Source: Flavobacteriaceae bacterium
GTDB taxonomy: Bacteria; Bacteroidota; Bacteroidia; Flavobacteriales; Flavobacteriaceae
NCBI GenBank assembly: GCA_002687665.1
Contig: NZAX01000021.1
Span: 22,526 to 32,951, forward strand
Length of the DNA stretch: 10,426 nt
Reading direction: 5' to 3'
Below, in pieces: positions 1 through 6,580 of the stretch. Position numbers and translations under genes: made by a program. The notes under the pieces are model-generated. The model made no database searches. It was not told the origin of the DNA and saw only the letters and a list, made by a program, of their open reading frames with translations. The stretch's first letter is position 1, and every line of letters starts with the position of its first letter.

Positions 1-638
1 TTATTATGAAGGTGTACCGCAAAGTCACAATGGACACCTTCGTCTCTGGAGATTAACTCGTTGGAGAAAGTAAGACCTGGCATCAAACCTCTTTTTTTGA
101 GCCAGAATATTGAACAAAACGCACCAGAAAAGAAAATACCCTCAACCGCAGCAAAAGCAATTAACCTCTCGGCAAAGGAGTCGGAATCAATCCAGCGCAA
201 AGCCCAATCAGCTTTCTTTTTTATGGCTGGAAAAACTTCAATCGCTTTGAATAATTTTGTTTTTTCTGCCTCGTCTTTTACATAGGTGTCGATCAGAAGA
301 GAATAAGTTTCAGAATGAATATTTTCCATCATGATTTGGAAACCGTAGAAAAATTTAGCTTCAGAATATTGAACTTCGTTTACAAAATTTTCTGCCAAAT
401 TCTCGTTTACGATTCCATCAGAGGCAGCAAAGAAGGCCAAGATGTGTTTGATAAAATACTTTTCATCATCGTTTAACTTGGAATTCCAATCATTTAAATC
501 TTGGTGTAAGTCGATTTCTTCTGCTGTCCAAAAACTCGCCTCCATCTTCTTGTACCACTCCCAAATGTCATGGTGTTGAATGGGAAATATTACAAATCTA
601 TTTTCATTTTCTTGGAGTATCGGTTCTACAGCTGCCAT
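1..638 (-). CDS. nrdB: Ribonucleoside-diphosphate reductase beta subunit, partial (C-terminus beyond window)
   Basis: Class I ribonucleotide reductase small subunit (R2). It houses the diiron-tyrosyl radical cofactor that lets the alpha subunit reduce ribonucleotides to deoxyribonucleotides in the cytoplasm. The frame starts at the ATG at 638-636 and stays open to base 1, giving 212 complete codons; the family is usually about 320-350 residues, so roughly the last third is missing. The protein reads [15 protein letters not shown] at the start. Visible metal ligands are D74 ([10 protein letters not shown]), E105 and H108 (MENIHSE), E166 (AVEGIFF), E200 and H203 ([10 protein letters not shown]). 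The radical tyrosine is Y112 (ETYSLLID). Spacings match mouse R2, apart from two residues fewer between E105 and E166, so this is the eukaryote-like type common in Bacteroidota. No Shine-Dalgarno is seen. nrdA is not in view; it may lie beyond base 1. Confidence 0.97.
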   Translation of the reverse strand, partial: MAAVEPILQENENRFVIFPIQHHDIWEWYKKMEASFWTAEEIDLHQDLNDWNSKLNDDEKYFIKHILAFFAASDGIVNENLAENFVNEVQYSEAKFFYGFQIMMENIHSETYSLLIDTYVKDEAEKTKLFKAIEVFPAIKKKADWALRWIDSDSFAERLIAFAAVEGIFFSGAFCSIFWLKKRGLMPGLTFSNELISRDEGVHCDFAVHLHN

Positions 639-657
639 TTGATTTTAGTTTCTTGAT

Positions 658-671
658 TTTGTCACAACAAA
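658..671. promoter_or_regulatory. Small dyad upstream of nrdB (possible operator)
   Basis: A perfect 5-bp inverted repeat, TTTGT-caca-ACAAA, lies 19 bases upstream of the nrdB start codon. Its position fits a regulator site in the nrdB leader or promoter, but the dyad is short and AT-rich and could be chance. It does not look like a standard NrdR box, and I cannot name a factor that would bind it. Confidence 0.2.
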
Positions 672-781
672 GATTCTAAAATGTTATCAAAAAAGAAAGA
701 CATACTTTTCCACAAACGGGTCGAGTTTTTAACAAATTTTATTTTAAAGATATGCGTAGTATGGAAGTACAATAAACTTTA

Positions 782-817
782 AAAATATGATAACCAATAT
801 TTTAAAAAAAAAAAAAA
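782..817 (-). terminator. A14/T14 tract with weak hairpins after the DUF3109 gene (weak terminator candidate)
   Basis: Downstream of the DUF3109 stop, read on the minus strand, there is an uninterrupted run of 14 T (complement of 804-817). It is preceded by a weak 4-bp TCTT/AAGA stem (about 818-835). It is followed by a perfect 7-bp AT-only inverted repeat (782-788 with 797-803, loop GATAACCA). The T run fits an intrinsic terminator between the DUF3109 gene and nrdB. However, neither stem is GC-rich, so termination is uncertain. Confidence 0.25.
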
Positions 818-842
818 TCTTAAACCCTATAAAGACTGATCA

Positions 843-1412
843 TTAGTGATTTATTTCTTGTGCTGCAATTTCCAACTCTGCATACCAATCATTTCCAAAC
901 TTCCTAATTAGGGCCTCTTTAACAAATTGGTAAATTGGAATTTTAAGACTATCTCCCAATTGACATCCTGAATCACAAATTTGCCAGCGGTGGTAGTTTA
1001 ATGCATTAAACTCAGAATATTCTTTAATACGAATCGGATAAAGGTGACAAGAAATGGGTTTTTTCCAATCTATAGCATTGCCCCGGTGGGCATTTTCTAT
1101 TCCGCATTGCGCAGTTCCATTATTTCCGAAAACCACATAAGCACACTCATTATTATCTACTAATGGAGTTTCGAAAACACCTTTTTTTAATTGAACGAAT
1201 TTACCCTGCTTTTCAATAGCTGCTTTACCTTTTTCACTTAAAAAAGGAGCTATAAGATCGTAGTTTTTTTCTAGGAATTCGATTTCCGTCTTTTCTAGAG
1301 GTGCCCCTGCCTCTCCCTCAACACAACATGAACCTTTACAAGCTTTTAAATTACAAACAAAAGAATTGGTAATGATCTCCTCAGATACCAGCGAATTGCC
1401 TATTTGAAACAT
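843..1412 (-). CDS. DUF3109 family cysteine-rich protein
   Basis: A 189-residue soluble protein of the DUF3109 family, frequent in Bacteroidota; its biochemical role is unknown to me. Nine cysteines form the recognisable pattern: C20, C25, C29 and C30 near the N-terminus (CNLKACKGSCC), C90, C103, C122 in KPISCHLYPI, then C146 and C150. The CHLYP block resembles the YkgJ/UPF0153 type of putative metal-cluster protein, so zinc or iron-sulphur binding is a reasonable inference but not shown. No signal peptide or membrane segment is visible. The ATG at 1412-1410 gives the usual N-terminus, MFQIGNSLVSEEI. The gene stands alone: nrdB lies 204 bases downstream in the same direction, and the region upstream is gene-poor. 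A cytoplasmic protein is expected. Confidence 0.9.
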   Translation of the reverse strand: MFQIGNSLVSEEIITNSFVCNLKACKGSCCVEGEAGAPLEKTEIEFLEKNYDLIAPFLSEKGKAAIEKQGKFVQLKKGVFETPLVDNNECAYVVFGNNGTAQCGIENAHRGNAIDWKKPISCHLYPIRIKEYSEFNALNYHRWQICDSGCQLGDSLKIPIYQFVKEALIRKFGNDWYAELEIAAQEINH

Positions 1413-1756
1413 TGTATTCTAAAGTTTAGATCAATTACTTGATAACGTAAATTTAATACAAAATAAAAAAAGAGAAGAAATGGGAATTACCTTGAGATTA
1501 TTTTTAAAAAATGGTTTTAAAGAAATGTTCACTTCTGAGATGGTAATTTTTGGTGTAATTGAAAAAGTCGCAAGCATTCCAATAATGATTTAAATAATAG
1601 AGAAAGTAGATTAAATTCAGGATGTAAAAGTTTCTTTTTTGCCCTTTCTATTCATAATTATTTTTTTTGGCAGCTGTAAAACTTCTCTATACTAATTCAA
1701 ATGAAATAGTAGCTTAAGTCTGTAGAGATTACATTGGAGTTTATTAATTTTATAAA
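1413..1756. other. 344-base intergenic region between divergent genes
   Basis: This AT-rich stretch separates the DUF3109 gene (minus) from the small membrane protein gene (plus), so it should hold both promoters. On the plus strand there is a TTGGCA (1667-1672) and a TATACT (1688-1693), but the 15-base spacer is short and this is not the usual Bacteroidota promoter layout. On the minus strand I find no convincing TTTG/TAnnTTTG pair. One 37-codon open frame (1480-1593, plus) is listed separately. I see no tRNA, no clear riboswitch, no repeat array and no GC-rich hairpin. Confidence 0.6.
1480..1593 (+). CDS. Possible 37-residue peptide (doubtful)
   Basis: An ATG at 1480 opens a 37-codon frame ending in TAA at 1591-1593. 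The ATG is preceded by the purine-rich AGAGAAGAA, which could act as a ribosome site. The peptide starts MGITLRLFLKNGF and ends EKVASIPIMI. It is mostly hydrophobic, with basic residues at K10, K14 and K29, and I recognise no family. It could be a genuine small protein, a decayed gene remnant or a chance frame; in DNA this AT-rich such a frame is not remarkable. Conservation in relatives is what would make it credible. Confidence 0.15.
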   Translation: MGITLRLFLKNGFKEMFTSEMVIFGVIEKVASIPIMI

Positions 1757-1954
1757 ATGAAGTACTTAATAAAAGTATTGATGTTTTTCTCCATTGGCAT
1801 GGTCATTTTTAATGCCACTCAAGTCAATTGGAAAGATCCCTTTACTCAGAAAAGCTCCATAGCAGTCATTGGAATTATGGCAGCACTTTGTGCTTTTTTG
1901 CTTTTATTGTTATTGATATTGTCCAAAAAAGTTTCTAAGAAACTAAATCGTTAG
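1757..1954 (+). CDS. Small two-helix membrane protein, unknown function
   Basis: A 65-residue protein with two predicted membrane segments, about residues 4-20 (LIKVLMFFSIGMVIF) and 34-56 (very leucine-rich). They are joined by a short polar loop (VNWKDPFTQKSS), and the protein ends in a basic tail (KKVSKKLNR). By the positive-inside rule the basic tail suggests a cytoplasmic C-terminus, and two helices then put the N-terminus inside too. I do not recognise a named family. The gene is convergent with ctpA and their stop codons share four bases (TTAG, 1951-1954). That exact abutment, together with a coherent hydrophobic pattern, argues for a real gene. The function cannot be inferred from its neighbours, because the nearest genes are on the opposite strand. 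Confidence 0.7.
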   Translation: MKYLIKVLMFFSIGMVIFNATQVNWKDPFTQKSSIAVIGIMAALCAFLLLLLLILSKKVSKKLNR

Positions 1955-3534
1955 TTGACTTTGGATAGACTGTCTAAGGCTTTTATAGCAGTATTAAAGA
2001 ACAAGTCGTGTTGATTTTTTATCCTATTAAAAGTGTTATCTCCAAAAAGTTGGAGCCCTAAATAAGCTTTAACCCCCCGAAGGGTTTCCCATTCTTTGAG
2101 AGTAACCTCAACTTTTTTATCGGAGCAGTATTTAACAAACAAATCGTGCCATGGTACAAAATTCTCAAATTGTCCCTCGAGTAAATCATCTAAATCAAAG
2201 TCATTGAATTTATTTCTGTTTTTATCCAACTCTTCAAAAACAAAATTATTCATCATGTTGGAATTCAATAAAACGGAATTCCATTCCTCTTGTTCTGTAT
2301 TTTTGTTGGAGATATAAAAATCGGGTGTAATACCTCCCCCTCCAAAAACGGTTCTCCCCTTTGGGGTTTTATATGCCAAACTATCGGTAATTGGAATTTT
2401 TTTTGCATCGGCCATTTCACCATTGTGATAACGATTTATGAGATCTTGATCATAGGCTTTTCTGTCCCCATTGTAAGGTTTTTGAATTGACCTTCCCGTA
2501 GGTGTAAAATATTTGGCTATGGTCAGTCGAACAGCATCTCCACCTCCCAGCGGCATTTGCTGTTGTACTAATCCTTTACCAAAAGTTCTCCTTCCCACGA
2601 TCCAACCTCTATCGTTATCCTGAACTGCACCAGCAATGATTTCACTGGCAGAAGCCGTTTGTCCATTGACCAAAACAACCAAACCTCCCTCTTGAAAATT
2701 ACCATTGCCCTCAGCAATTGATTTTTCTTCTTCCCCCATATTGCTCTTAGTAATCACTATAGTTTGATCTTTCTTCAGTAAGGCATTAGAAATCTGTTTT
2801 GCGGGATAAAGGTATCCCCCTGGATTATCTCTCAAGTCTAAAATCATTTTTTTCATTCCCTGAGATATTAATTGGTTCAAGGCAAGGTCAAACTCTTCAT
2901 AAGTGGTTTGAGAAAACCGATTAATTTTAATGTAACCCACAGTCTTTTTCATCAAATAATAGGATTCAACACTTGGCAAGGGAACCTTCCCTCTTTTCAT
3001 TTTCAATTCAAATATTTTGTCTACAGATTTCCGGTATACAGTTAGATCTACTGAAGTTCCAGGCTTACCTTTAAGGGTTTGCATGATCTTTTGGTTTGAG
3101 TAGTTTTTCTGGAATAAAGTATCTTCATCGGCTATCAAAATCCGATCACCTGCCAAAAGGCCAGCTGCCTCACTGGGGCCACCTTTCAAGACCCTGATAA
3201 TTGTAACACTATCTTTGAACATTAGAAAACTGACTCCTATGCCATAAAAATTACCTTGCATATTCTCGGTAATGCTTTGTCTATGATCTGCGGGGATATA
3301 GACCGAGTGTGGATCCAATCGATTAACAATGTCTTCTATTACCACTCCAATCAAACTATCTGTGTTAATCTCCTCAACATAATCATTATCGATATATCTC
3401 AAAAGTAATTCTAATCGGTTCATACTCCAGGAACCCTTGCTATAAGGTATCAAGATTTCTTTTTTACTACCGAGTAAATAACCTATGCAAATTGAAAGGA
3501 ATACGATGGTAAAAAGAACTAAATTTTTTTTCAT
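1951..3534 (-). CDS. ctpA: S41 family C-terminal processing peptidase (tail-specific protease)
   Basis: Serine protease of the CtpA/Prc family, which cleaves exported proteins from their C-termini. The protein has 527 residues. A hydrophobic N-terminal segment (about residues 4-22, ending near GYLLGSKK) acts as an uncleaved anchor or signal, so the body should lie in the periplasm. A PDZ domain spans roughly 85-170 (YGIGVSF, GGPSEAAGLLAGDRI), followed by the S41 core at about 190-410. The catalytic serine is most likely S295 in QTASASEI and the lysine K320 in RTFGKGLVQ, 25 residues apart as in E. coli Prc. The tail after about 410 is a roughly 115-residue extension without a motif I know, often seen in Bacteroidota members. 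It is the last gene of a minus-strand run, 22 bases after the dCMP deaminase gene. Its substrate is unknown. Confidence 0.95.
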   Translation of the reverse strand: MKKNLVLFTIVFLSICIGYLLGSKKEILIPYSKGSWSMNRLELLLRYIDNDYVEEINTDSLIGVVIEDIVNRLDPHSVYIPADHRQSITENMQGNFYGIGVSFLMFKDSVTIIRVLKGGPSEAAGLLAGDRILIADEDTLFQKNYSNQKIMQTLKGKPGTSVDLTVYRKSVDKIFELKMKRGKVPLPSVESYYLMKKTVGYIKINRFSQTTYEEFDLALNQLISQGMKKMILDLRDNPGGYLYPAKQISNALLKKDQTIVITKSNMGEEEKSIAEGNGNFQEGGLVVLVNGQTASASEIIAGAVQDNDRGWIVGRRTFGKGLVQQQMPLGGGDAVRLTIAKYFTPTGRSIQKPYNGDRKAYDQDLINRYHNGEMADAKKIPITDSLAYKTPKGRTVFGGGGITPDFYISNKNTEQEEWNSVLLNSNMMNNFVFEELDKNRNKFNDFDLDDLLEGQFENFVPWHDLFVKYCSDKKVEVTLKEWETLRGVKAYLGLQLFGDNTFNRIKNQHDLFFNTAIKALDSLSKVN

Positions 3535-3556
3535 GGCTTCGTTTAGCGTTATACGT

Positions 3557-3976
3557 TCAATCCAATTGAGTTAAAATTACACCCGCTTTTTCAAGAAAAT
3601 CAAGCCCAGATCGGTCTTTATATTCAACTGAGTAAACCACTCTTTTGATTCCCGCTTGATGAATCAGTTTGCTGCATTCTCTGCATGGGGAGAGGGTAAT
3701 ATATAACGTTGCACCCTCACAAGACTGGGCTGAAGCTGCTACTTTCAATATGGCATTGGCTTCAGCATGGAGCACATACCATTTAGTGTAATGATTTTCA
3801 TCCTCACACTCATTTTCAAAACCCGATGGGGTACCATTGTAACCGTCAGAAATGATCATTCGGTCTTTAACAATTAATGCTCCTACTTTTTTACGCTTAC
3901 AATGAGAAAGTTCTCCCCAGGTTTGTGCCATTTTCATGTAGGCCTTATCATATCTTTTTTGCTTTTCTGAAAACAT
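3557..3976 (-). CDS. dCMP deaminase family protein (ComEB-like)
   Basis: A 139-residue zinc-dependent deaminase of the deoxycytidylate deaminase family. The expected reaction is dCMP to dUMP, supplying dUMP for thymidylate synthesis in the cytoplasm. The zinc and catalytic signature is complete: H70 and E72 in HAEANAI, C98 and C101 in SPCRECSKLI. GYNGTPSGF (residues 45-53) and the CKRKKVGALIVKD strand are typical of dCMP deaminases rather than tRNA- or cytosine-type enzymes. C26 and C57 may add a second metal site, as in some relatives; this is inference. The length matches short bacterial ComEB-type proteins. The gene sits between the HupE-like gene (15-base gap) and ctpA (22-base gap). The substrate assignment rests on family resemblance; allosteric dCTP/dTTP control cannot be judged from the sequence. 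Confidence 0.92.
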   Translation of the reverse strand: MFSEKQKRYDKAYMKMAQTWGELSHCKRKKVGALIVKDRMIISDGYNGTPSGFENECEDENHYTKWYVLHAEANAILKVAASAQSCEGATLYITLSPCRECSKLIHQAGIKRVVYSVEYKDRSGLDFLEKAGVILTQLD

Positions 3977-3991
3977 GAGCGCTAAGATACT

Positions 3992-4567
3992 TTAAAATGG
4001 CCAGTTTCTAGTTGTCATCAAAATGGCCTGAGACAAGATCATGGCTGCAATGACCCATTGCCATTTTTGATTTTGAATTTTTAGCAATCCAATGGCTAAC
4101 CAATTGATCAAAAGTACAAATATCACAATCAGGATCTGGGCAAACTCAACACCCAAGGCAAATTCCAAAAGGCCCAAGATGACTTCTCCCTCTGTAGCAA
4201 TCATTTTAAAATATCGTCCAAAACCAAAACCATGAATCAATCCAAAAAATAAAGTGATTATGTTGATCCAAACCCCTTTAAGATGGGTTGGGGTATTTTG
4301 AACAAGTGTCGAAAGACAAGTGATACAGATGGTGACGGGAATCAAAAATTCAACCCATTTAGCATCTATTTTTACCCATTCAAAATGAGTGATTAATAGT
4401 GATAATGAATGCCCCAAAGTAAAAAGACTTACCCACAACAGCAGTTTTCGCCAATTCTTAAAGGCAAATGGAAGTGAGAGGGCAACAAGAAAATAAAAGT
4501 GATCCAAACCTCCAACATCAAGAACATGGTCGAAGCCCAAATCAAAATAGAACCAAAACGTTTCCAC
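3992..4567 (-). CDS. HupE/UreJ-like integral membrane protein
   Basis: A 191-residue, highly hydrophobic protein with about five to six membrane segments. It has histidine motifs typical of the HupE/UreJ_2 type: H14 and D22-H23 in DHVLDVGGLDHFYFL, H53 in FTLGHSLSLL, and H112 in GLIHGFGFG. Some HupE/UreJ proteins carry nickel into cells that make hydrogenase or urease. No such enzyme is encoded here, so metal transport is only a family-level suggestion. In Bacteroidota this short form is widespread and uncharacterised as far as I know. There is no cleavable signal peptide; the first segment starts near residue 24. The start lies 10 bases after the TerB/J-domain gene, and the dCMP deaminase gene follows 15 bases downstream, so the protein is probably made from the same transcript. 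Confidence 0.8.
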   Translation of the reverse strand: METFWFYFDLGFDHVLDVGGLDHFYFLVALSLPFAFKNWRKLLLWVSLFTLGHSLSLLITHFEWVKIDAKWVEFLIPVTICITCLSTLVQNTPTHLKGVWINIITLFFGLIHGFGFGRYFKMIATEGEVILGLLEFALGVEFAQILIVIFVLLINWLAIGLLKIQNQKWQWVIAAMILSQAILMTTRNWPF

Positions 4568-4577
4568 AAATTAAGTA

Positions 4578-5351
4578 TTAATTATTTTTACGCATCAATG
4601 TTTCATAAGCTTTTTGAACTTCTCTGAACTTTTCCTCCGCACCTTTTATCATTGCAGGGTCTTGTCCTCGGAGTTTGTCAGGGTGGTATTTTTTGGCCAT
4701 CTTCCGATAGGCACTTTTTATTTCATCTTGGCTGGCCTTGGGATCAATCTCAAGAATTTTGTATGCATTGTCAGTATTTTTAATAAACATAGCCTTGATA
4801 CTTTCAAAATCGGGCAGGCGAAGTCTCATTCCTGAGGCCACATGTGAAAGTTTTTCCAGTTCTATATCAGAAATATTTCCATCGGCATTAGCAATTCCGA
4901 ATAGAAAATGAAGAATTTGTAAACGGGTTTCATAGGCGGTTTGCTGAACGAAAACACGGGTCAGTTTGTCCAGATGTTGGGTCTCTTTTTTGATCTGAGT
5001 ATTAAAAGTTCTAAAAATTGAATCGGCTCGTTCTTTACCGTATTGGCTAATAAAAAAACTCCTCACAAAGTCCAGCTCCTTTTGTTCAATCTTACCATCG
5101 GCTTTGATAATTAATGCTGAAAGAGCTAATAAATTTAACTGAAATGTTTCGGGATTGATTGCATAAGAAGAGGTTCTTATTTGGACAGAATTCTTAGATA
5201 AAAATTCAAAAAACCCTCCGACCATAAAACCTAAAATGGCTCCAGGAAACCTTAAAAAAGAATAACCTATCACAGCGGCCACCCACTTAATCATAAGCCC
5301 AGTTTGTTGAGATTGCAAAGATACAAATGTCAATAAAAGATTGTTTACCAT
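4578..5351 (-). CDS. TerB-like and J-domain protein (DjlA-like co-chaperone)
   Basis: A J-domain co-chaperone expected to stimulate the ATPase of DnaK. As drawn it has 257 residues. A hydrophobic, glycine-rich segment (about 21-50) may anchor it in the membrane. A TerB-like helical domain (about 70-180) carries two acidic motifs, ADGKI at 84-88 and ADGNI at 156-160. A C-terminal J domain (about 194-256) has the diagnostic HPD at 223-225 in [10 protein letters not shown]. This order is that of DjlA. The start is uncertain. The ATG at 5294-5292 (M20, [13 protein letters not shown]) gives an N-terminus more like DjlA relatives, and a candidate promoter would place the transcript start near 5349, inside the longer version's first codon. 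The gene heads a minus-strand run with the HupE-like, deaminase and ctpA genes, divergent from the bacilliredoxin gene. Confidence 0.88.
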   Translation of the reverse strand: MVNNLLLTFVSLQSQQTGLMIKWVAAVIGYSFLRFPGAILGFMVGGFFEFLSKNSVQIRTSSYAINPETFQLNLLALSALIIKADGKIEQKELDFVRSFFISQYGKERADSIFRTFNTQIKKETQHLDKLTRVFVQQTAYETRLQILHFLFGIANADGNISDIELEKLSHVASGMRLRLPDFESIKAMFIKNTDNAYKILEIDPKASQDEIKSAYRKMAKKYHPDKLRGQDPAMIKGAEEKFREVQKAYETLMRKNN

Positions 5352-5355
5352 ATAG

Positions 5356-5385
5356 AATAAATAGGGAGTTTTTTATCTTTACAAA
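5356..5385 (-). promoter_or_regulatory. Candidate Bacteroidota-type promoter for the TerB/J-domain run
   Basis: On the minus strand, TTTG (5385-5382) is followed after 18 bases by TATTTATT (5363-5356), a partial match to the TAnnTTTG -7 element. Transcription would begin near 5349, which favours the start codon at 5294-5292 for the first gene. It overlaps the promoter candidate of the divergent bacilliredoxin gene. AT-rich DNA gives such matches by chance, so support is modest. Confidence 0.28.
5374..5381 (+). promoter_or_regulatory. Candidate -7 element for the bacilliredoxin gene
   Basis: TATCTTTA matches five of the six fixed bases of the Bacteroidota -7 consensus TAnnTTTG, and it lies 14 bases before the ATG at 5396. 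This would give a very short leader of about eight bases, which is plausible in this phylum. No clear -33 TTTG is seen at the usual distance. Confidence 0.38.
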
Positions 5386-5395
5386 AAATTGAATT

Positions 5396-5809
5396 ATGTA
5401 TCCAGCTGAAATAGTTAGACCTATGAAAGAAGAGTTAACAACTATTGGCTTTGAAGAGTTGTTGTCTCCCGATGCCGTTGAATCTGCCTTGTCAAAATCC
5501 GGAACAGCACTGGTAGTGGTTAATTCTGTTTGCGGTTGTGCCGCAGCAAATGCTCGCCCAGCTGTAAGAATTTCATTAAATAACCAAAATACTCCGGATT
5601 ATTTGTACACTGTTTTTGCAGGTGTAGACCGTGAAGCTACTGATGCTGCAAGGGCCAAGATGATTCCTTTTCCCCCTTCCTCTCCTAGTTTGGCATTGTT
5701 CAAGGATGGAGAATTGGTACACATGATAGAACGACATCATATTGAGGGCCGATCTGCACAATTAATAGCTGAAAACCTAACAGAGGCTTTCAATGAGTTT
5801 TGTGAATAA
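5396..5809 (+). CDS. BrxA/BrxB family bacilliredoxin (YphP/YqiW type)
   Basis: A 137-residue thioredoxin-fold protein of the bacilliredoxin family. In Bacillus these proteins remove bacillithiol from thiolated proteins through a CGC active site. Here the motif is C46-G-C48 in VVVNSVCGCAAANARPA. The family's C-terminal cysteine is also present (C136 in FNEFCE). Other family blocks are visible: VFAGVDREATDAAR, PPSSPSLALFKDGELVHMIERH and the conserved IEG. The protein is cytoplasmic, with no signal peptide. The ATG at 5396 gives MYPAEIVRPMKEEL, in line with the start of B. subtilis YphP. Many Bacteroidota are thought to make bacillithiol, so the role is reasonable, but no bsh gene is in view. 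The acyltransferase gene follows after 27 bases and is probably co-transcribed. Confidence 0.95.
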   Translation: MYPAEIVRPMKEELTTIGFEELLSPDAVESALSKSGTALVVVNSVCGCAAANARPAVRISLNNQNTPDYLYTVFAGVDREATDAARAKMIPFPPSSPSLALFKDGELVHMIERHHIEGRSAQLIAENLTEAFNEFCE

Positions 5810-5836
5810 CAATTTTCATTAAGTGATGCCATTTTT

Positions 5837-6580
5837 TTGTTCTTAAAAAAAACTTTCTATTACCCTTTAACGGTAATTTATTACCTGGCATTTGGATTGA
5901 TCTTAATTATTTTTCATTTGGTTCAGGTGTTTAGCTTCAGACTTCTTGGTTATGCTTCTCACAAAAAATCTGTTGATTGGCTAAATTTTTTTTTGTTGAG
6001 GTGTTTAAATATTTTGGGTACTAGTTTTGAATTTTCAAATTCATTTAAAATGCCCGAAAATGGTCCTTTGATTATTGTTTCCAATCATCAAAGTACCTAT
6101 GATATTCCACCCATTATTTGGTACTTTAGAAAATACCATCCCAAGTTTATAAGCAAGTCATCATTGGGCAAGGGAATTCCAAGTATATCTTTTAATCTGC
6201 GTCACGGAGGTTCGGTTTTGATCGACCGTGAAAATGCCGCTTTAGCCATTAAAAAAATCAAAGCTTTTGGGGAGCAAGTTCAAAATAATCGGTGGGCCGC
6301 CGTAATTTTTCCTGAGGGAACCCGAAGCAAAGACGGGCGAATCAAAAAGTTCTACACTAGGGGTTTGATGACATTGTTTGAACATATTCCTGATGCCACT
6401 ATAGTTGCCTTAAGCATCAACAACTCATGGAAGTTGGCCAAATATCAATATTTTCCCATACCCATTGGAATTAAAGTCAATTTGAAAGTACAAGCAACTT
6501 TCAAGCTTATTGAAGAAGATCCGGATCAGCTGTTAAAAAAGTTAGAGCAGCAGGTGACCCTCGGGGTTGACGGGGTTTAA
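5837..6580 (+). CDS. plsC: 1-acyl-sn-glycerol-3-phosphate acyltransferase (PlsC family)
   Basis: Membrane-bound lysophosphatidic acid acyltransferase, which adds the second acyl chain to make phosphatidic acid for phospholipid synthesis. The frame has 247 residues. There is an N-terminal membrane segment (about 10-33). The catalytic H-x4-D is H84/D89 (SNHQSTYDIPP), the second block is GGSVLIDRE (124-132), and the substrate block is FPEGTRS (158-164). The start is odd. The frame has no early ATG: the first usable codon is TTG at 5837, and the next in-frame methionine (M72) lies too far in. An ATG at 5826 is one base out of frame across a run of seven T; one extra T would join it to the frame. 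The gene follows the bacilliredoxin gene by 27 bases. Its stop overlaps the stop of the convergent crotonase gene (TTAA, 6577-6580). Confidence 0.9.
   Translation: MFLKKTFYYPLTVIYYLAFGLILIIFHLVQVFSFRLLGYASHKKSVDWLNFFLLRCLNILGTSFEFSNSFKMPENGPLIIVSNHQSTYDIPPIIWYFRKYHPKFISKSSLGKGIPSISFNLRHGGSVLIDRENAALAIKKIKAFGEQVQNNRWAAVIFPEGTRSKDGRIKKFYTRGLMTLFEHIPDATIVALSINNSWKLAKYQYFPIPIGIKVNLKVQATFKLIEEDPDQLLKKLEQQVTLGVDGV

Noticed and set aside
61..285. Plus-strand open frame of 74 codons
   Set aside because: It lies antisense inside nrdB, whose minus-strand reading carries all catalytic residues. The plus frame has no recognisable family.
1667..1693. TTGGCA / TATACT as a promoter for the 65-residue protein
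   Set aside because: The 15-base spacer is short for a sigma-70 promoter, and Bacteroidota use a different consensus.
2096..2490. Two plus-strand open frames within the ctpA region
   Set aside because: They are antisense to the conserved S41 core and C-terminal part of ctpA and look like low-complexity shadows.
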